Source: Tardiphaga sp. (lineage in GTDB: Bacteria; Pseudomonadota; Alphaproteobacteria; Rhizobiales; Xanthobacteraceae). From it: a DNA stretch of 44,089 bases. The position numbers were made by a program, and so were the translations under genes. The DNA lies in the NCBI GenBank assembly GCA_030147505.1, contig JASBVG010000055.1, positions 1 through 44,089 of the forward strand, given 5' to 3'. Below, in pieces: positions 26,852-35,218 of this stretch. The notes beneath the pieces are model-generated. The model was not told where the DNA came from. It saw nothing but the letters and a program-made list of their open reading frames with translations, and did not search any database. Every line of letters starts with the position of its first letter. The first letter of the stretch is position 1.

Positions 26852-27479
26852 GGCAGATCTCCGCGAGTTTCACAAAAGCCTTCGCACGATGCGACAGGCC
26901 TTGTCCGAGCGGCGGCAGGCCGTGCTTCTCGACCGCAGTCATCTCGCCATAGGTGCGCTCATGGCTATCGGGGAGGAAGGTCGGATCATAGCCGAAGCCG
27001 GCCGTGCCGCGCGGCGGCCAGACCAGCGTGCCATGGGCATGCGCCTCGACTTCCTCAAGATGCCCATCGGGCCAAGCCACGCACAGCGCCGAGACGAAAT
27101 GCGCAGTGCGCTTGTCCGGTGTCGTCGCCCCGCGCTCCTGCAGCAGGCGCTCGATGCGCGTCATCGCAGCATTGAAGTCTTTGCTCTCGCCGGCCCAGCG
27201 CGCCGAATGGATGCCGGGGGCACCGTCGAGTGCATCGACGACAAGGCCGGAATCATCAGCGAAAGCGGGAAGCTGCGCGACATTGGCGGCGGCGATCGCC
27301 TTGATGGCGGCATTGGCTTTGAAGGTGTCGCCAGTCTCGTCGGGCTCGGCGAGGCCGAGTTCGCCGGCCGACACCGCCTCGATGCCATAGGGCGCGAGCA
27401 GATCGCGCATCTCGGCGAGCTTGCCGGGATTATGCGTGGCGATCACGAGCTTGCCGGTGATTCGACGATGCTGGGTCAT
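26844..27479 (-). CDS. rdgB: XTP/dITP pyrophosphatase RdgB
   Basis: A 211-residue Ham1-family NTP pyrophosphatase that removes deaminated purine nucleotides (ITP, dITP, XTP). Typical blocks are VIATHNPGKLAEMRDLL at the N terminus, FADDSGLVVDALDGAPGIHSARWAG in the middle and GFGYDPTF-LPDSHERTYGEM near the end. It lies between rph and hemW on the same strand, with a strong double hairpin element separating it from rph. maf at 2030 serves a similar house-cleaning role. Confidence 0.96.
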   Translation of the reverse strand: MTQHRRITGKLVIATHNPGKLAEMRDLLAPYGIEAVSAGELGLAEPDETGDTFKANAAIKAIAAANVAQLPAFADDSGLVVDALDGAPGIHSARWAGESKDFNAAMTRIERLLQERGATTPDKRTAHFVSALCVAWPDGHLEEVEAHAHGTLVWPPRGTAGFGYDPTFLPDSHERTYGEMTAVEKHGLPPLGQGLSHRAKAFVKLAEICLE

Positions 27480-27504
27480 GGGGAAGTATAACCGATTTTA
27501 AATC

Positions 27505-27631
27505 GTCCCGGGGGCCGCCGCAGGCGGGCGAACCCGGGACCTCGAAGTGGGATGATGAACATACCGAGGTTCCCAGCCATTCCAACTGGAGTGGCTGGGA
27601 TTCCCGCGATGCGAGCCCCGGAACGACGAGC
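27505..27631. repeat. Type-B palindromic intergenic element, copy 1
   Basis: Two strong hairpins in tandem: GTCCCGGG (27505-27512) with CCCGGGAC (27533-27540), and TCCCAGCCA (27571-27579) with TGGCTGGGA (27592-27600), whose stem continues inward with TTCC/GGAG. The right end GCCCCGGAACGACGAG matches the end of the element at 35067. It separates rph from rdgB, which are read in the same direction, so it would lie within an rph-rdgB transcript. Confidence 0.72.
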
Positions 27632-28357
27632 CTAGCCCACCGCCATCTTCTGCAGTTCCACGAGCTTGCCAACGCCCTGCTGCGCCAGTGCCATCAGCTT
27701 CATCAGCTCGTCCTGGGTGAACGGCTCTTTCTCCGCTGTGCCCTGAATCTCGATGATGCGGCCATCGCCGGTCATCACGAAGTTGGCGTCGGTGTCCGCC
27801 TCGGAATCCTCGGCGTAATCGAGATCGAGTACTGGCGTGCCCTGATAGATGCCGCAGGAGATCGCCGCGATATTGGTGCGCAGCACCTTGTCCGCCACGT
27901 CCTTCTTGAACATGTTGCGGCTCTTCATCCAGCCAATGCAATCGGCCAGCGCCACCCAGGCGCCGGTGATGGATGCCGTGCGGGTGCCCCCATCGGCCTG
28001 GATCACGTCGCAATCGATGGTGATCTGGCGCTCGCCGAGCGCTTCCAGGTCCACGGCGGCGCGAAGCGAGCGGCCGATCAAGCGTTGGATTTCCACGGTA
28101 CGGCCGCCCTGCTTGCCGGCGGCGGCTTCGCGGCGGGTGCGTTCCAGCGTGGCGCGCGGCAGCATGCCGTATTCGGCGGTGACCCAGCCGCGGCCCTGGC
28201 CCTTCAGCCACGGCGGCAGGCGTTCTTCCAGCGTGGCTGTGACCAGCACATGGGTATCGCCGAATTTTACCATGCAGGAGCCTTCGGCATATTTGACGAC
28301 GCCGCGCTCCAGTGAGACAGCGCGCAGTTCATCGGGCGCACGACGGCTTGGCCGCAT
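27632..28357 (-). CDS. rph: Ribonuclease PH
   Basis: A 241-residue phosphorolytic 3'-5' exoribonuclease that trims tRNA 3' ends. [19 protein letters not shown] is the standard start; the ATG at 28357 follows GGAAGGA at a good distance, whereas the open frame to 28477 adds an unrelated leader. The blocks [25 protein letters not shown] and [19 protein letters not shown] are diagnostic. It is divergent from hrcA (154 nt), a conserved arrangement. Confidence 0.97.
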   Translation of the reverse strand: MRPSRRAPDELRAVSLERGVVKYAEGSCMVKFGDTHVLVTATLEERLPPWLKGQGRGWVTAEYGMLPRATLERTRREAAAGKQGGRTVEIQRLIGRSLRAAVDLEALGERQITIDCDVIQADGGTRTASITGAWVALADCIGWMKSRNMFKKDVADKVLRTNIAAISCGIYQGTPVLDLDYAEDSEADTDANFVMTGDGRIIEIQGTAEKEPFTQDELMKLMALAQQGVGKLVELQKMAVG

Positions 28358-28511
28358 GAGAAAAATCCTTCCGAATGTTGCGATATGTATGTTCGCGGCG
28401 CTTTTAGGCGGGCCGGACGGCAGCGGCAAGGGCGCGCCGGTTCCAATGCTGGAAGGAGCTTGTATCCGGCCGCCCATGGCGACAAATTGAGAGCCAACAA
28501 GGAGTGCTTGA

Positions 28512-29600
28512 GTGGCACATCACGATCCGATCGGCCTGATTTCGCCGCGAGCCGGGCTCGCGCAGCTCAATGAGCGGTCACGCGAGATTTTCAGGCAAAT
28601 CGTCGAAAGCTACCTTGCCACCGGCGAACCGGTGGGCTCACGCAACATCTCGCGCCTGATCACCGTGCCGCTGTCCCCGGCCTCGGTCCGCAACGTGATG
28701 TCGGATCTCGAGCAGCTGGGGCTGATCTACGCCCCCCACACCTCCGCCGGCCGGCTGCCCACCGAACTCGGCCTCCGCTTCTTCGTCGATGCCCTGATGC
28801 AGGTTGGCGACATTACCGAGCCGGAACGGGCCTCGATCCAGCAGCAATTGTCGTCCGTAGGCCGCTCGCAGAGCGTGGAGGCGGCCATCGGCGAGGCACT
28901 GACCCAGCTCTCTGGCCTCAGCCGCGCCGCCGCCGTGGTGCTGACGGCGAAATCCAATGTCCGCCTGAAGCATATCGAATTCGTCCGTCTGGAGCCTGAA
29001 AAGGCGCTCGTCGTCCTCGTTGCGGAAGATGGGCAAGTGGAAAACCGGGTGCTGACCCTGCAGCCCGGCGTGCCGTCCTCCGCACTCACCGAGGCCTCGA
29101 ATTTTCTCAACGCCCGCATCCGTGGCCGCACGCTGGCCGAAGCCCGGCTCGAACTCGAAACCGCCCTGAGCCAGAGCAAGGCTGAACTCGATCAGCTTAC
29201 GCAAAAGGTCATTGCGGCCGGCCTCGCCTCCTGGTCCGGCGGTAATGGCGATGATCGCCAGCTCATCGTCCGCGGTCAGGCGAATCTGCTGGAAGACCTG
29301 CACGCGCTGGAGGACCTCGAGCGCGTCCGCCTGCTGTTCGAGGACCTCGAGACCAAACGCGAGGTCATCGATCTGCTCGGCCGCGCCGAAAATGCCGAGG
29401 GCGTGCGCATTTTCATCGGCTCGGAGAACAAGCTGTTCTCGCTCTCGGGTTCCTCCACCATCATCGCGCCCTATAGCGATGGCGCCGGCCATATCGTCGG
29501 CGTGCTCGGTGTAATCGGGCCGACGCGGCTCAATTATGCCCGCGTGATCCCCATGGTGGATTATGCGGCCCGCGTCGTCAGTCGCATGCTAGGCGGCTGA
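28512..29600 (+). CDS. hrcA: Heat-inducible transcription repressor HrcA
   Basis: A 362-residue repressor that binds CIRCE operators of groE/dnaK genes. The N-terminal winged helix ([30 protein letters not shown]) is followed by [32 protein letters not shown], then a GAF-like dimerisation region and insertion. It starts with GTG at 28512 after AAGGAG (28499-28504). No full CIRCE (TTAGCACTC-N9-GAGTGCTAA) is visible upstream, so autoregulation is not evident. A terminator-like hairpin overlaps its stop codon. Confidence 0.96.
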   Translation: MAHHDPIGLISPRAGLAQLNERSREIFRQIVESYLATGEPVGSRNISRLITVPLSPASVRNVMSDLEQLGLIYAPHTSAGRLPTELGLRFFVDALMQVGDITEPERASIQQQLSSVGRSQSVEAAIGEALTQLSGLSRAAAVVLTAKSNVRLKHIEFVRLEPEKALVVLVAEDGQVENRVLTLQPGVPSSALTEASNFLNARIRGRTLAEARLELETALSQSKAELDQLTQKVIAAGLASWSGGNGDDRQLIVRGQANLLEDLHALEDLERVRLLFEDLETKREVIDLLGRAENAEGVRIFIGSENKLFSLSGSSTIIAPYSDGAGHIVGVLGVIGPTRLNYARVIPMVDYAARVVSRMLGG

Positions 29601-29634
29601 TCGGCCTCAAAACGGCCCGATCAGCTTGATTTTT
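29597..29634 (+). terminator. Rho-independent terminator after hrcA
   Basis: CTGATCGG (29597-29604) pairs with CCGATCAG (29617-29624), with extra GC pairs inside (CC with GG, one bulge). CTTGATTTTT follows. The hairpin begins inside the hrcA stop region, so it would end or weaken transcription before grpE. Confidence 0.7.
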
Positions 29635-29702
29635 GCGCGCCAAACCAACATATCCCGCCCAGCAATCCCATCAATTCGGCGTGTTTTCGAGAAGGCAGTG
29701 TC

Positions 29703-30299
29703 ATGACTGAAGCTAACGGGCAGAACGACAACCACGACAAGACGGCCGAGGCCGCCGAGCCGGTGGTCTCCAAGCCCTATGTCATGCCGGACGATCCGGA
29801 ACCGAATTCGGTCGAGGCCCTGACCAAGGAAGCCGCGGAATCCCGCGACCGCATGCTGCGCACGCTGGCCGAGATGGAAAATCTGCGCAAGCGCACCCAG
29901 AAGGAAGTCGCTGACGCCCGCACCTATGGCGTTTCGAAATTTGCCGGTGACATCGTCGATATCGCCGACAATCTGCAGCGCGCCATCGATGCGGTGCCGG
30001 CCGATGCCAAGGCTGCGGCTGATCCCGGCCTGAAGGCGCTGATCGAAGGTGTCGAACTCACCGAGCGCTCGCTTCTCAATGCGCTTGAAAAGCACGGCGT
30101 GAAAAAGATCGACCCGAGCGGCGAGAAGTTCGATCCGAATTTCCATCAGGCCATGTACGAAGTGCCGGACGCATCGGTACCGGCGGGCACAGTGGTGCAG
30201 GTCGTCCAGGCCGGCTACACCATCGGCGAACGTGTATTGCGCCCTGCGCTGGTTGGCGTGTCGAAGGGCGGGGCCAAGGCCGCACCGGTTTCGGAATAG
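29703..30299 (+). CDS. grpE: Nucleotide exchange factor GrpE
   Basis: A 198-residue cochaperone that releases ADP from DnaK. An acidic, disordered N terminus leads to the long coiled coil (about 38-90, [22 protein letters not shown]). The beta-rich head follows with [55 protein letters not shown] in shorter, typical blocks. It lies 102 nt after hrcA with a terminator between, so it probably has its own (heat-shock) promoter in 29635-29702; I could not pick one out with confidence. dnaK is not in the window. Confidence 0.96.
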   Translation: MTEANGQNDNHDKTAEAAEPVVSKPYVMPDDPEPNSVEALTKEAAESRDRMLRTLAEMENLRKRTQKEVADARTYGVSKFAGDIVDIADNLQRAIDAVPADAKAAADPGLKALIEGVELTERSLLNALEKHGVKKIDPSGEKFDPNFHQAMYEVPDASVPAGTVVQVVQAGYTIGERVLRPALVGVSKGGAKAAPVSE

Positions 30300-30309
30300 C
30301 ATCTATCTG

Positions 30310-30394
30310 TCATCGTCTGACTTGACCGGGCGATCCAGTAAACTCAATCTCTTGCAGTGCGTATTGGGTCACCCGGTCGAGCCGGGTGACGACA
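30310..30394. repeat. Type-A palindromic intergenic element, copy 5
   Basis: GTCATCGTCTGACTTGACC (from 30310) pairs imperfectly with GGTCGAGCCGGGTGACGAC (to 30394). The inner word GATCCAGTAAAC is shared with other copies. It fills the gap between converging grpE and the Ada-like gene. Confidence 0.75.
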
Positions 30395-30412
30395 ACTGAG
30401 AACGGCGGATTC

Positions 30413-31324
30413 TCAGGCGTTCGAGCCTACCTGCCCCGCTTCCCAGCCGATCATTGCCTGCTTCCGCGTGATGCCCCAGTGATAGCCCGTCAGTGCCCCG
30501 GATTTGCCCATGGCGCGGTGGCAGGGGACCACGAAGGAGATCGGATTGCGTCCGACCGCGCCGCCGACGGCGCGTGAGGCCTTCGGCTTCTCGATCCTGC
30601 AGGCGATGTCCGAATAGCTGACCGCGCGTCCCATCGGGATTTTCAGCAGCGTCTCCCAGACACGCACTTCGAAATCGGTGCCGATCAGCACCACCCGTAG
30701 CGGCTGATCCGGTCGCCATAGCTTGGTGTCGAAGATGCGTCGTGCGAGTGGCGCTGTTGCCTCCATATCCTCGATCAACGTCGCGGCCGGCCAGCGGCGG
30801 GCCATGTCGGCAAAGCCGGCGTTCTCTTCGCCGGGGTCGGCGAAAGCCAATCCCGCGAGCCCGCGCTCGCTGGCGATCACGATGGCGGTGCCGAATGGCG
30901 AGGAATGGAAGCCGTAACGCAGCTCCATGCCGGCGCCGCCGGTCTTCCATTCGCCCGGCGACATGGCCTCGTGGGTCACGAACAGATCATGAAGTCGGCT
31001 TGGCCCCGAGAGTCCGGAATCGAGCGCCGCATCGAGAATACTGGCCGAATCGCGCAGCAGCATTTTGGCGTGGTCCAGCGTCAGCGCCTGCATAAAGGCT
31101 TTTGGCGTCAGCCCGGCCCAGCGGCGGAACAGATGGTGCAGCTCGTCGGGCGTCACGCTGGCCGCATCGGCCACGTCCTCAATGCTTGGCTGGTCCTTCC
31201 ACTGTCCGTGCATGAAGCCGATGGCGCGGCGGACACTGTCGTAATCGCGCAGGGCCGCATCCCGCAGGCCCGGCTTGATGGAGCGATGGTCATTCATCGC
31301 AATATCTCTGGCAAGGTTCATCAT
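30413..31324 (-). CDS. AraC-type HTH/methylated-DNA-cysteine methyltransferase (Ada-like)
   Basis: A 303-residue fusion. An AraC-type DNA-binding domain (about 30-125: IEDVADAASVTPDELHHLFRRWAGLTPKAFMQ) is joined to an O6-alkylguanine-DNA methyltransferase (about 135-300). The acceptor is C268 in VVPCHR, followed by TGYHWGITRKQAMI. It lacks the N-terminal zinc AdaA domain with its phosphotriester-sensing cysteine, so the usual Ada switch cannot work the same way. It may be a repair enzyme with a DNA-binding helper or a differently triggered regulator. An internal ATG at 31297 is an alternative start. Confidence 0.9.
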   Translation of the reverse strand: MMNLARDIAMNDHRSIKPGLRDAALRDYDSVRRAIGFMHGQWKDQPSIEDVADAASVTPDELHHLFRRWAGLTPKAFMQALTLDHAKMLLRDSASILDAALDSGLSGPSRLHDLFVTHEAMSPGEWKTGGAGMELRYGFHSSPFGTAIVIASERGLAGLAFADPGEENAGFADMARRWPAATLIEDMEATAPLARRIFDTKLWRPDQPLRVVLIGTDFEVRVWETLLKIPMGRAVSYSDIACRIEKPKASRAVGGAVGRNPISFVVPCHRAMGKSGALTGYHWGITRKQAMIGWEAGQVGSNA

Positions 31325-31378
31325 GCTGCCGGTCTAGGCCCGGGAGCCAGCGCAAACCACCCGATTCCGGATCAGCCA

Positions 31379-31915
31379 TCATGTCACCGGATTGTAGGTC
31401 GGGCCGCGCTTGGCCGCTTGCAGCGCTTCGAGCAAGGCTTTGAGAAAGCTTGCCTTTTCCTCGGCGCCGAGGAACCGCGCGATGGACACACGGCGCCCGC
31501 GCGAGACCAGGAACAGCTGCTCGATGCCGAATTCGGCATGCTCCACCCGGTCGATCTGCACCCACAGCGGATTAAACGCCCACTCGACGACGTCGCCGCG
31601 CGGGCTCACCCGTCGCACGCGGATTTCCGAGGTCGTTACTGTGATTTCCTCGGTGGCTCTGGCACGGCGGTCGTAAATCCTGAACGCGGCATAGATCGCC
31701 AGCGCGTCGAGACCGAAGAAGCCGAACACCGGCCAGGCGCCCATCCAGAGAAACGCCATTCCGGCGCCGAACGAGATCACGCTGACGCAAGCCATCAGCA
31801 CAAGAAAGCCCTTGCGACTCAGCGCGCGGTGCGGACGCAGCAGCGCGGTGAACAGCCTGGGGTCGGCGGCGAGGCCGGGGTCGTCGGCACCGTGAAAGTC
31901 GTTGCCCTGTGTCAT
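31379..31915 (-). CDS. DUF2244 membrane protein
   Basis: A 178-residue protein with two membrane segments (about 38-56 and 60-80) and a cytosolic or periplasmic C-terminal beta-rich part containing EITVTTSEIRVRR and WAFNPLWVQIDRVE. This fits DUF2244, a family of unknown function common in alphaproteobacteria. It is back-to-back with nth (22 nt from ATG to ATG by my start), so the two promoters must overlap or one reads out of the other's coding region. Confidence 0.85.
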   Translation of the reverse strand: MTQGNDFHGADDPGLAADPRLFTALLRPHRALSRKGFLVLMACVSVISFGAGMAFLWMGAWPVFGFFGLDALAIYAAFRIYDRRARATEEITVTTSEIRVRRVSPRGDVVEWAFNPLWVQIDRVEHAEFGIEQLFLVSRGRRVSIARFLGAEEKASFLKALLEALQAAKRGPTYNPVT

Positions 31916-31937
31916 GGCCGGTCAGTATATCCCCTTG

Positions 31938-32747
31938 ATGCCGAAAATCACCCGCCAGCCAGCCGCCCGCGCGAAGACCTCCGTTGCAACAAAAGCAGTG
32001 AAGGCGCCCAAAAAAGCAGCCATTGTCAAAAGGGCGGTGACGCCAAAGACCGGGACGCCGAAGACAGCCAAATCCAAGCCCATTAAATCCAAGTCCGTCA
32101 AATCCAGGCCTTGGACGGCGGTGGAGGTGCGCGAGGCCTTTTCACGCTTCCGCGCGGCCAATCCTGAGCCCAAGGGCGAACTCGAGCATCTCAATCCCTA
32201 CACGTTGCTGGTCGCTGTGGTCCTGTCGGCGCAGGCGACCGATGCCGGCGTCAACAAGGCGACGCGTGCGCTGTTCCCCATCGCCGATACGCCGCAGAAG
32301 ATGATCGATCTCGGCGAAGAGACCGTGCGTGAGTACATCAAGACCATCGGCCTCTATCGCACCAAGGCGAAGAACGTTATCGCGCTGTCGGAAAAGCTGA
32401 TCCGCGACTTCGGTGGCGTCGTGCCGCGCACCCGCGCGGAGATCGAGTCGCTGCCCGGCGCCGGACGCAAGACGGCGAATGTCGTGCTTAACATGGCCTT
32501 CGGCGAGCACACGATGGCAGTGGACACCCATGTCTTTCGCGTCGGCAACCGCACAGGGCTCGCGCCGGGCAAGACTGTGCTCGATGTCGAGCTTGAACTC
32601 GAACGTGTGATCCCGTCCGAATTCATGCTGCACGCCCATCACTGGCTGATCCTGCACGGGCGCTACACCTGCCTCGCGCGAAAACCGCGTTGCGAGCTGT
32701 GTCTGATCAACGATCTCTGCCGCTGGCCGGAAAAGACGCTCGCGTAA
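31938..32747 (+). CDS. nth: Endonuclease III (DNA glycosylase/AP lyase)
   Basis: A 269-residue repair enzyme for oxidised pyrimidines. The HhH motif LPGAGRKTA is at 172-180 with catalytic K178, D196 is in VDTHVFRVGNR, and the 4Fe-4S cysteines are C245-x6-C252-x2-C255-x5-C261. The first 58 residues form a Lys/Ala/Pro-rich extension absent from E. coli Nth, part of it built from a 15-nt tandem repeat. The ATG at 31938 is used; an ATG at 31914 would overlap the divergent DUF2244 start. It ends 24 nt from the converging EI24-type gene. Confidence 0.94.
   Translation: MPKITRQPAARAKTSVATKAVKAPKKAAIVKRAVTPKTGTPKTAKSKPIKSKSVKSRPWTAVEVREAFSRFRAANPEPKGELEHLNPYTLLVAVVLSAQATDAGVNKATRALFPIADTPQKMIDLGEETVREYIKTIGLYRTKAKNVIALSEKLIRDFGGVVPRTRAEIESLPGAGRKTANVVLNMAFGEHTMAVDTHVFRVGNRTGLAPGKTVLDVELELERVIPSEFMLHAHHWLILHGRYTCLARKPRCELCLINDLCRWPEKTLA
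32070..32114 (+). repeat. Three in-frame 15-bp tandem repeats in nth
   Basis: Units AAATCCAAGCCCATT, AAATCCAAGTCCGTC and AAATCCAGGCCTTGG encode KSKPI, KSKSV and KSRPW in the basic N-terminal arm of Nth. The first 11 bases of each unit are nearly the same, consistent with slippage duplication. Confidence 0.8.
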
Positions 32748-32771
32748 GCGGCGCCGGGACAGGATCGAGCA

Positions 32772-33521
32772 TTACGCGATCGGCGTTTTCATCCTTGCGG
32801 GCTCGATCAGTTCCGGCCGTGGGCCGCTGAGCTTCTTGTGCATGTGGACCATGAAGGCCATGCCGAATAGCGGCGTGGCAAGATTCACGATCGGGATCGA
32901 CACGAATGCCGCGATGAACAAGCCGGCCGTGAACACCGTCGTCGCATTCTGCCGGCGCATTTCCTTGGCCTCGGCCGGCGAGCGGAAGCGCATCGCCGCA
33001 AGTTCGAAATACTCCCGCCCGAGCAGCCATGCGGTGGCGATGAAGAACACGATGAAGCCGATGCCGGCGAAGAAGACGAAAGGCAGCGCGATCAGGTAGA
33101 CGGCAATCGTCAGCAGCGCCGTCTTGCCGCCCTCCCACACGGCCACGCCGAGTGGTAGCGCCGCGCCGGGGCGCTCGGCCGGATAGTGTTCGCGCTCGAC
33201 GATATCGGCGACATCATCGACGAAGAAACTCGCCACCAGCGAAGTGATCGCCGGCATCAGGAAGATCGCGCCGGCGACGACGCTGAGCCCGGCCGCGATG
33301 GACAAGATCCATGTCAGCACTGTGACCATGCTGTGATAATCCGAGCCGACCATGCCTTCGGCCCAAACGCCGCCGGCAGCCGCCGCCCAGTTAAGGAAGC
33401 GTTGCATGCCGATCGCCAGCACGATGATCATCACCAGCGCGAGGCCGATAGACTTCCACAGGATGCTGCGCATCTGTGGCGACAGAATTTGCGAGAGCGC
33501 CTTGGTGGCAGCGGCGAGCAT
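32772..33521 (-). CDS. EI24/CysZ-like membrane protein
   Basis: A 249-residue inner-membrane protein with four to six hydrophobic segments (for example SIGLALVMIIVLAIGM, ILSIAAGLSVVAGAIFLMPAI, ALLTIAVYLIALPFVFFAGIGF, FTAGLFIAAFVSIPIVNL) and the LVASFFVDDVADIVEREHYP block of the EI24 family. CysZ members import sulfate, but no cys genes are near and sequence alone does not prove the substrate. The ATG at 33521 follows AGGAGA at 8 nt; an ATG 18 nt upstream precedes that site and is less likely. Confidence 0.82.
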   Translation of the reverse strand: MLAAATKALSQILSPQMRSILWKSIGLALVMIIVLAIGMQRFLNWAAAAGGVWAEGMVGSDYHSMVTVLTWILSIAAGLSVVAGAIFLMPAITSLVASFFVDDVADIVEREHYPAERPGAALPLGVAVWEGGKTALLTIAVYLIALPFVFFAGIGFIVFFIATAWLLGREYFELAAMRFRSPAEAKEMRRQNATTVFTAGLFIAAFVSIPIVNLATPLFGMAFMVHMHKKLSGPRPELIEPARMKTPIA

Positions 33522-33671
33522 GCATGTTTCTCCTTGCAATCACGAAGACGTAACCGCTGCAAAGTTGTCAGACAAGTGCAGCGCAGCATCGACTTCTTCG
33601 CTGGACGGATAAATAGAAAGGGGTAGTCTTCCCAAAAACAACCAAAGAACGTTCATTGGGAGGACTGCGTT

Positions 33672-35054
33672 TTGATCACCAAGGGGACACGTGCATTCGT
33701 TTTCGCCACGGCCGCTTCCGGTCTGTTGTTGACCGCAGCGCCTGCCTTCGCCCAGCAGAGCATCACCGTCTGGTTCAGCAAGGGGTTCTACAAATCCGAA
33801 GATGAATCGTTACTGGCGGCGATCAAGAAATTCGAGGACAAGACCAAGATCAAGGTCGAGCTTTCGCAATACGCCATTCAGGACATGATCCCGAAGACGG
33901 TGGCCGCGCTGGATTCCGGTACTCCGCCGGATGTCGCCTATGCCGACACCTATGACGTCCAGGCCTCCGGCAAATGGGCCTTTGAGGGCAAGCTGGAGGA
34001 CATCACCGACATCCTCAAGCCGATGATGGATAAGTTCGCCCCGAACACGGTCGAGACTGCGTTCCTGATGAACGGCCAGACCAAGAAGAAAGGCTTTTAC
34101 GGCTTTCCGTTGAAGCAGCAGTCCATGCATGTGGAGATCTGGAGCGACATGCTCCAGCAGGCCGGCTTCAAGGTCGAGGACATTCCGAAGGACTGGAAGG
34201 GCTATTGGTCGTTCTGGTGCGACAAGGTGCAGCCGGCCTATCGCAAGGCTTCGGGCAGCCGCGCCTATGGCGTCGGCCAGCCGATGGGCGTGGAGTCCAC
34301 GGACTCGCTGCAGTCATTCTACACCTTTATCGATGCCTATAACGTCAAGCTGGTCGATGACGACGGCAAGCTGACGGTGGACGATCCGAAGGTCAAGGAA
34401 GGTCTGACCGGCGCGCTCAGGGATTACACCGACACGTATATCAAGGGCTGCACGCCACCCTCTTCGACCACGTGGAAGGATCCCGACAACAACGTCGCCT
34501 TCCACAATCGCAGCATCATCATGACGCACAACTTCACGATCTCGATCGCGGCGAAATGGTTCGAGGATTCACAGAACCAGACGCTGACGCCGGAGCAGCG
34601 TGCGGCCGGCAAGAAAGCGTATGAAGAGACGATCATCACGGCCTCATTTCCTAACAAGCCGGACGGCACGCCGATCAAGTATCGCTCCGACGTCAAGACA
34701 GGCATGATCTTCGCGCAGTCGAAGAACAAGGCGGGCGCACGGGAATTCGTGAAGTTCCTGCTCGAGGAAGAGAACCTGCAGCCTTACGTCGAAGGTGCCT
34801 TGGGTCGCTGGTTCCCGGTCACCAAGGCAGGCCAGGCATCGCCGTTCTGGCAGGCCGACAAGCACCGCAAGGCGGTCTATACCCAGTTCATGGGCGGTAC
34901 GACGCCGTTCGATTTCACCAAGAACTACAAGTTCACCATTCTCAACAACGAAAATGTCTGGGCGAAAGCGATGAACCGCGTGGTCAGCGAAAAGGTGCCG
35001 GTGGAGAAGGCGGTGGATGAGCTGATCGCGCGCATCAAGGAGATCGCGGGCTAA
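33672..35054 (+). CDS. ABC importer sugar-type substrate-binding protein
   Basis: A 460-residue periplasmic protein of extracellular solute-binding family 1 (maltose/glycerol-3-phosphate-like). The signal peptide (1 to about 27) ends AAPAFA before QQSITVWF. The two-lobe body has FEDKTKIKVELSQYAIQDMIPKT and FLLEEENLQPYVEGALGRWFPVTK blocks. It starts with TTG at 33672, seven bases after GGGAGGA; no ATG fits. It leads a cluster with two permeases. A type-B hairpin element separates it from them, which could let the binding protein be made in excess. The ligand cannot be named. Confidence 0.88.
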   Translation: MITKGTRAFVFATAASGLLLTAAPAFAQQSITVWFSKGFYKSEDESLLAAIKKFEDKTKIKVELSQYAIQDMIPKTVAALDSGTPPDVAYADTYDVQASGKWAFEGKLEDITDILKPMMDKFAPNTVETAFLMNGQTKKKGFYGFPLKQQSMHVEIWSDMLQQAGFKVEDIPKDWKGYWSFWCDKVQPAYRKASGSRAYGVGQPMGVESTDSLQSFYTFIDAYNVKLVDDDGKLTVDDPKVKEGLTGALRDYTDTYIKGCTPPSSTTWKDPDNNVAFHNRSIIMTHNFTISIAAKWFEDSQNQTLTPEQRAAGKKAYEETIITASFPNKPDGTPIKYRSDVKTGMIFAQSKNKAGAREFVKFLLEEENLQPYVEGALGRWFPVTKAGQASPFWQADKHRKAVYTQFMGGTTPFDFTKNYKFTILNNENVWAKAMNRVVSEKVPVEKAVDELIARIKEIAG

Positions 35055-35066
35055 GGCCACATGCTC

Positions 35067-35207
35067 GTCGTTCCGGGGCGCGCGAAGCGCGAACCCGGAA
35101 CCTCATTCGGCTCTATCACCTGCGGGAGCTTCGACAGAGCTCCATCACTTCGAGATTCCGGATTCGGTCCCGTCGCCCCAAGGGCGTCGGTTCCGCTCCG
35201 GAATGAC
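35067..35207. repeat. Type-B palindromic intergenic element, copy 2
   Basis: The outer arms GTCGTTCCGG (35067-35076) and CCGGAATGAC (35198-35207), one mismatch, enclose CGCGCGAAGCGCG, GGGTTCCGG-like and GGGAGCTTCGACAGAGCTCC-type hairpins. It lies between the substrate-binding protein and permease genes of one transporter, in place of an ordinary short spacer. Confidence 0.75.
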
Positions 35208-35218
35208 AGGCGAGTTCA

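Noticed and set aside
28358..28511. CIRCE operator upstream of hrcA
   Set aside because: Only GAGTGCTTG near the ribosome site resembles one half; no matching TTAGCACTC lies at the right distance.
30905..32086. A 393-residue open frame on the plus strand across Ada-like, DUF2244 and nth
   Set aside because: Opposite well-supported genes; His/Gln/Arg-rich antisense composition.
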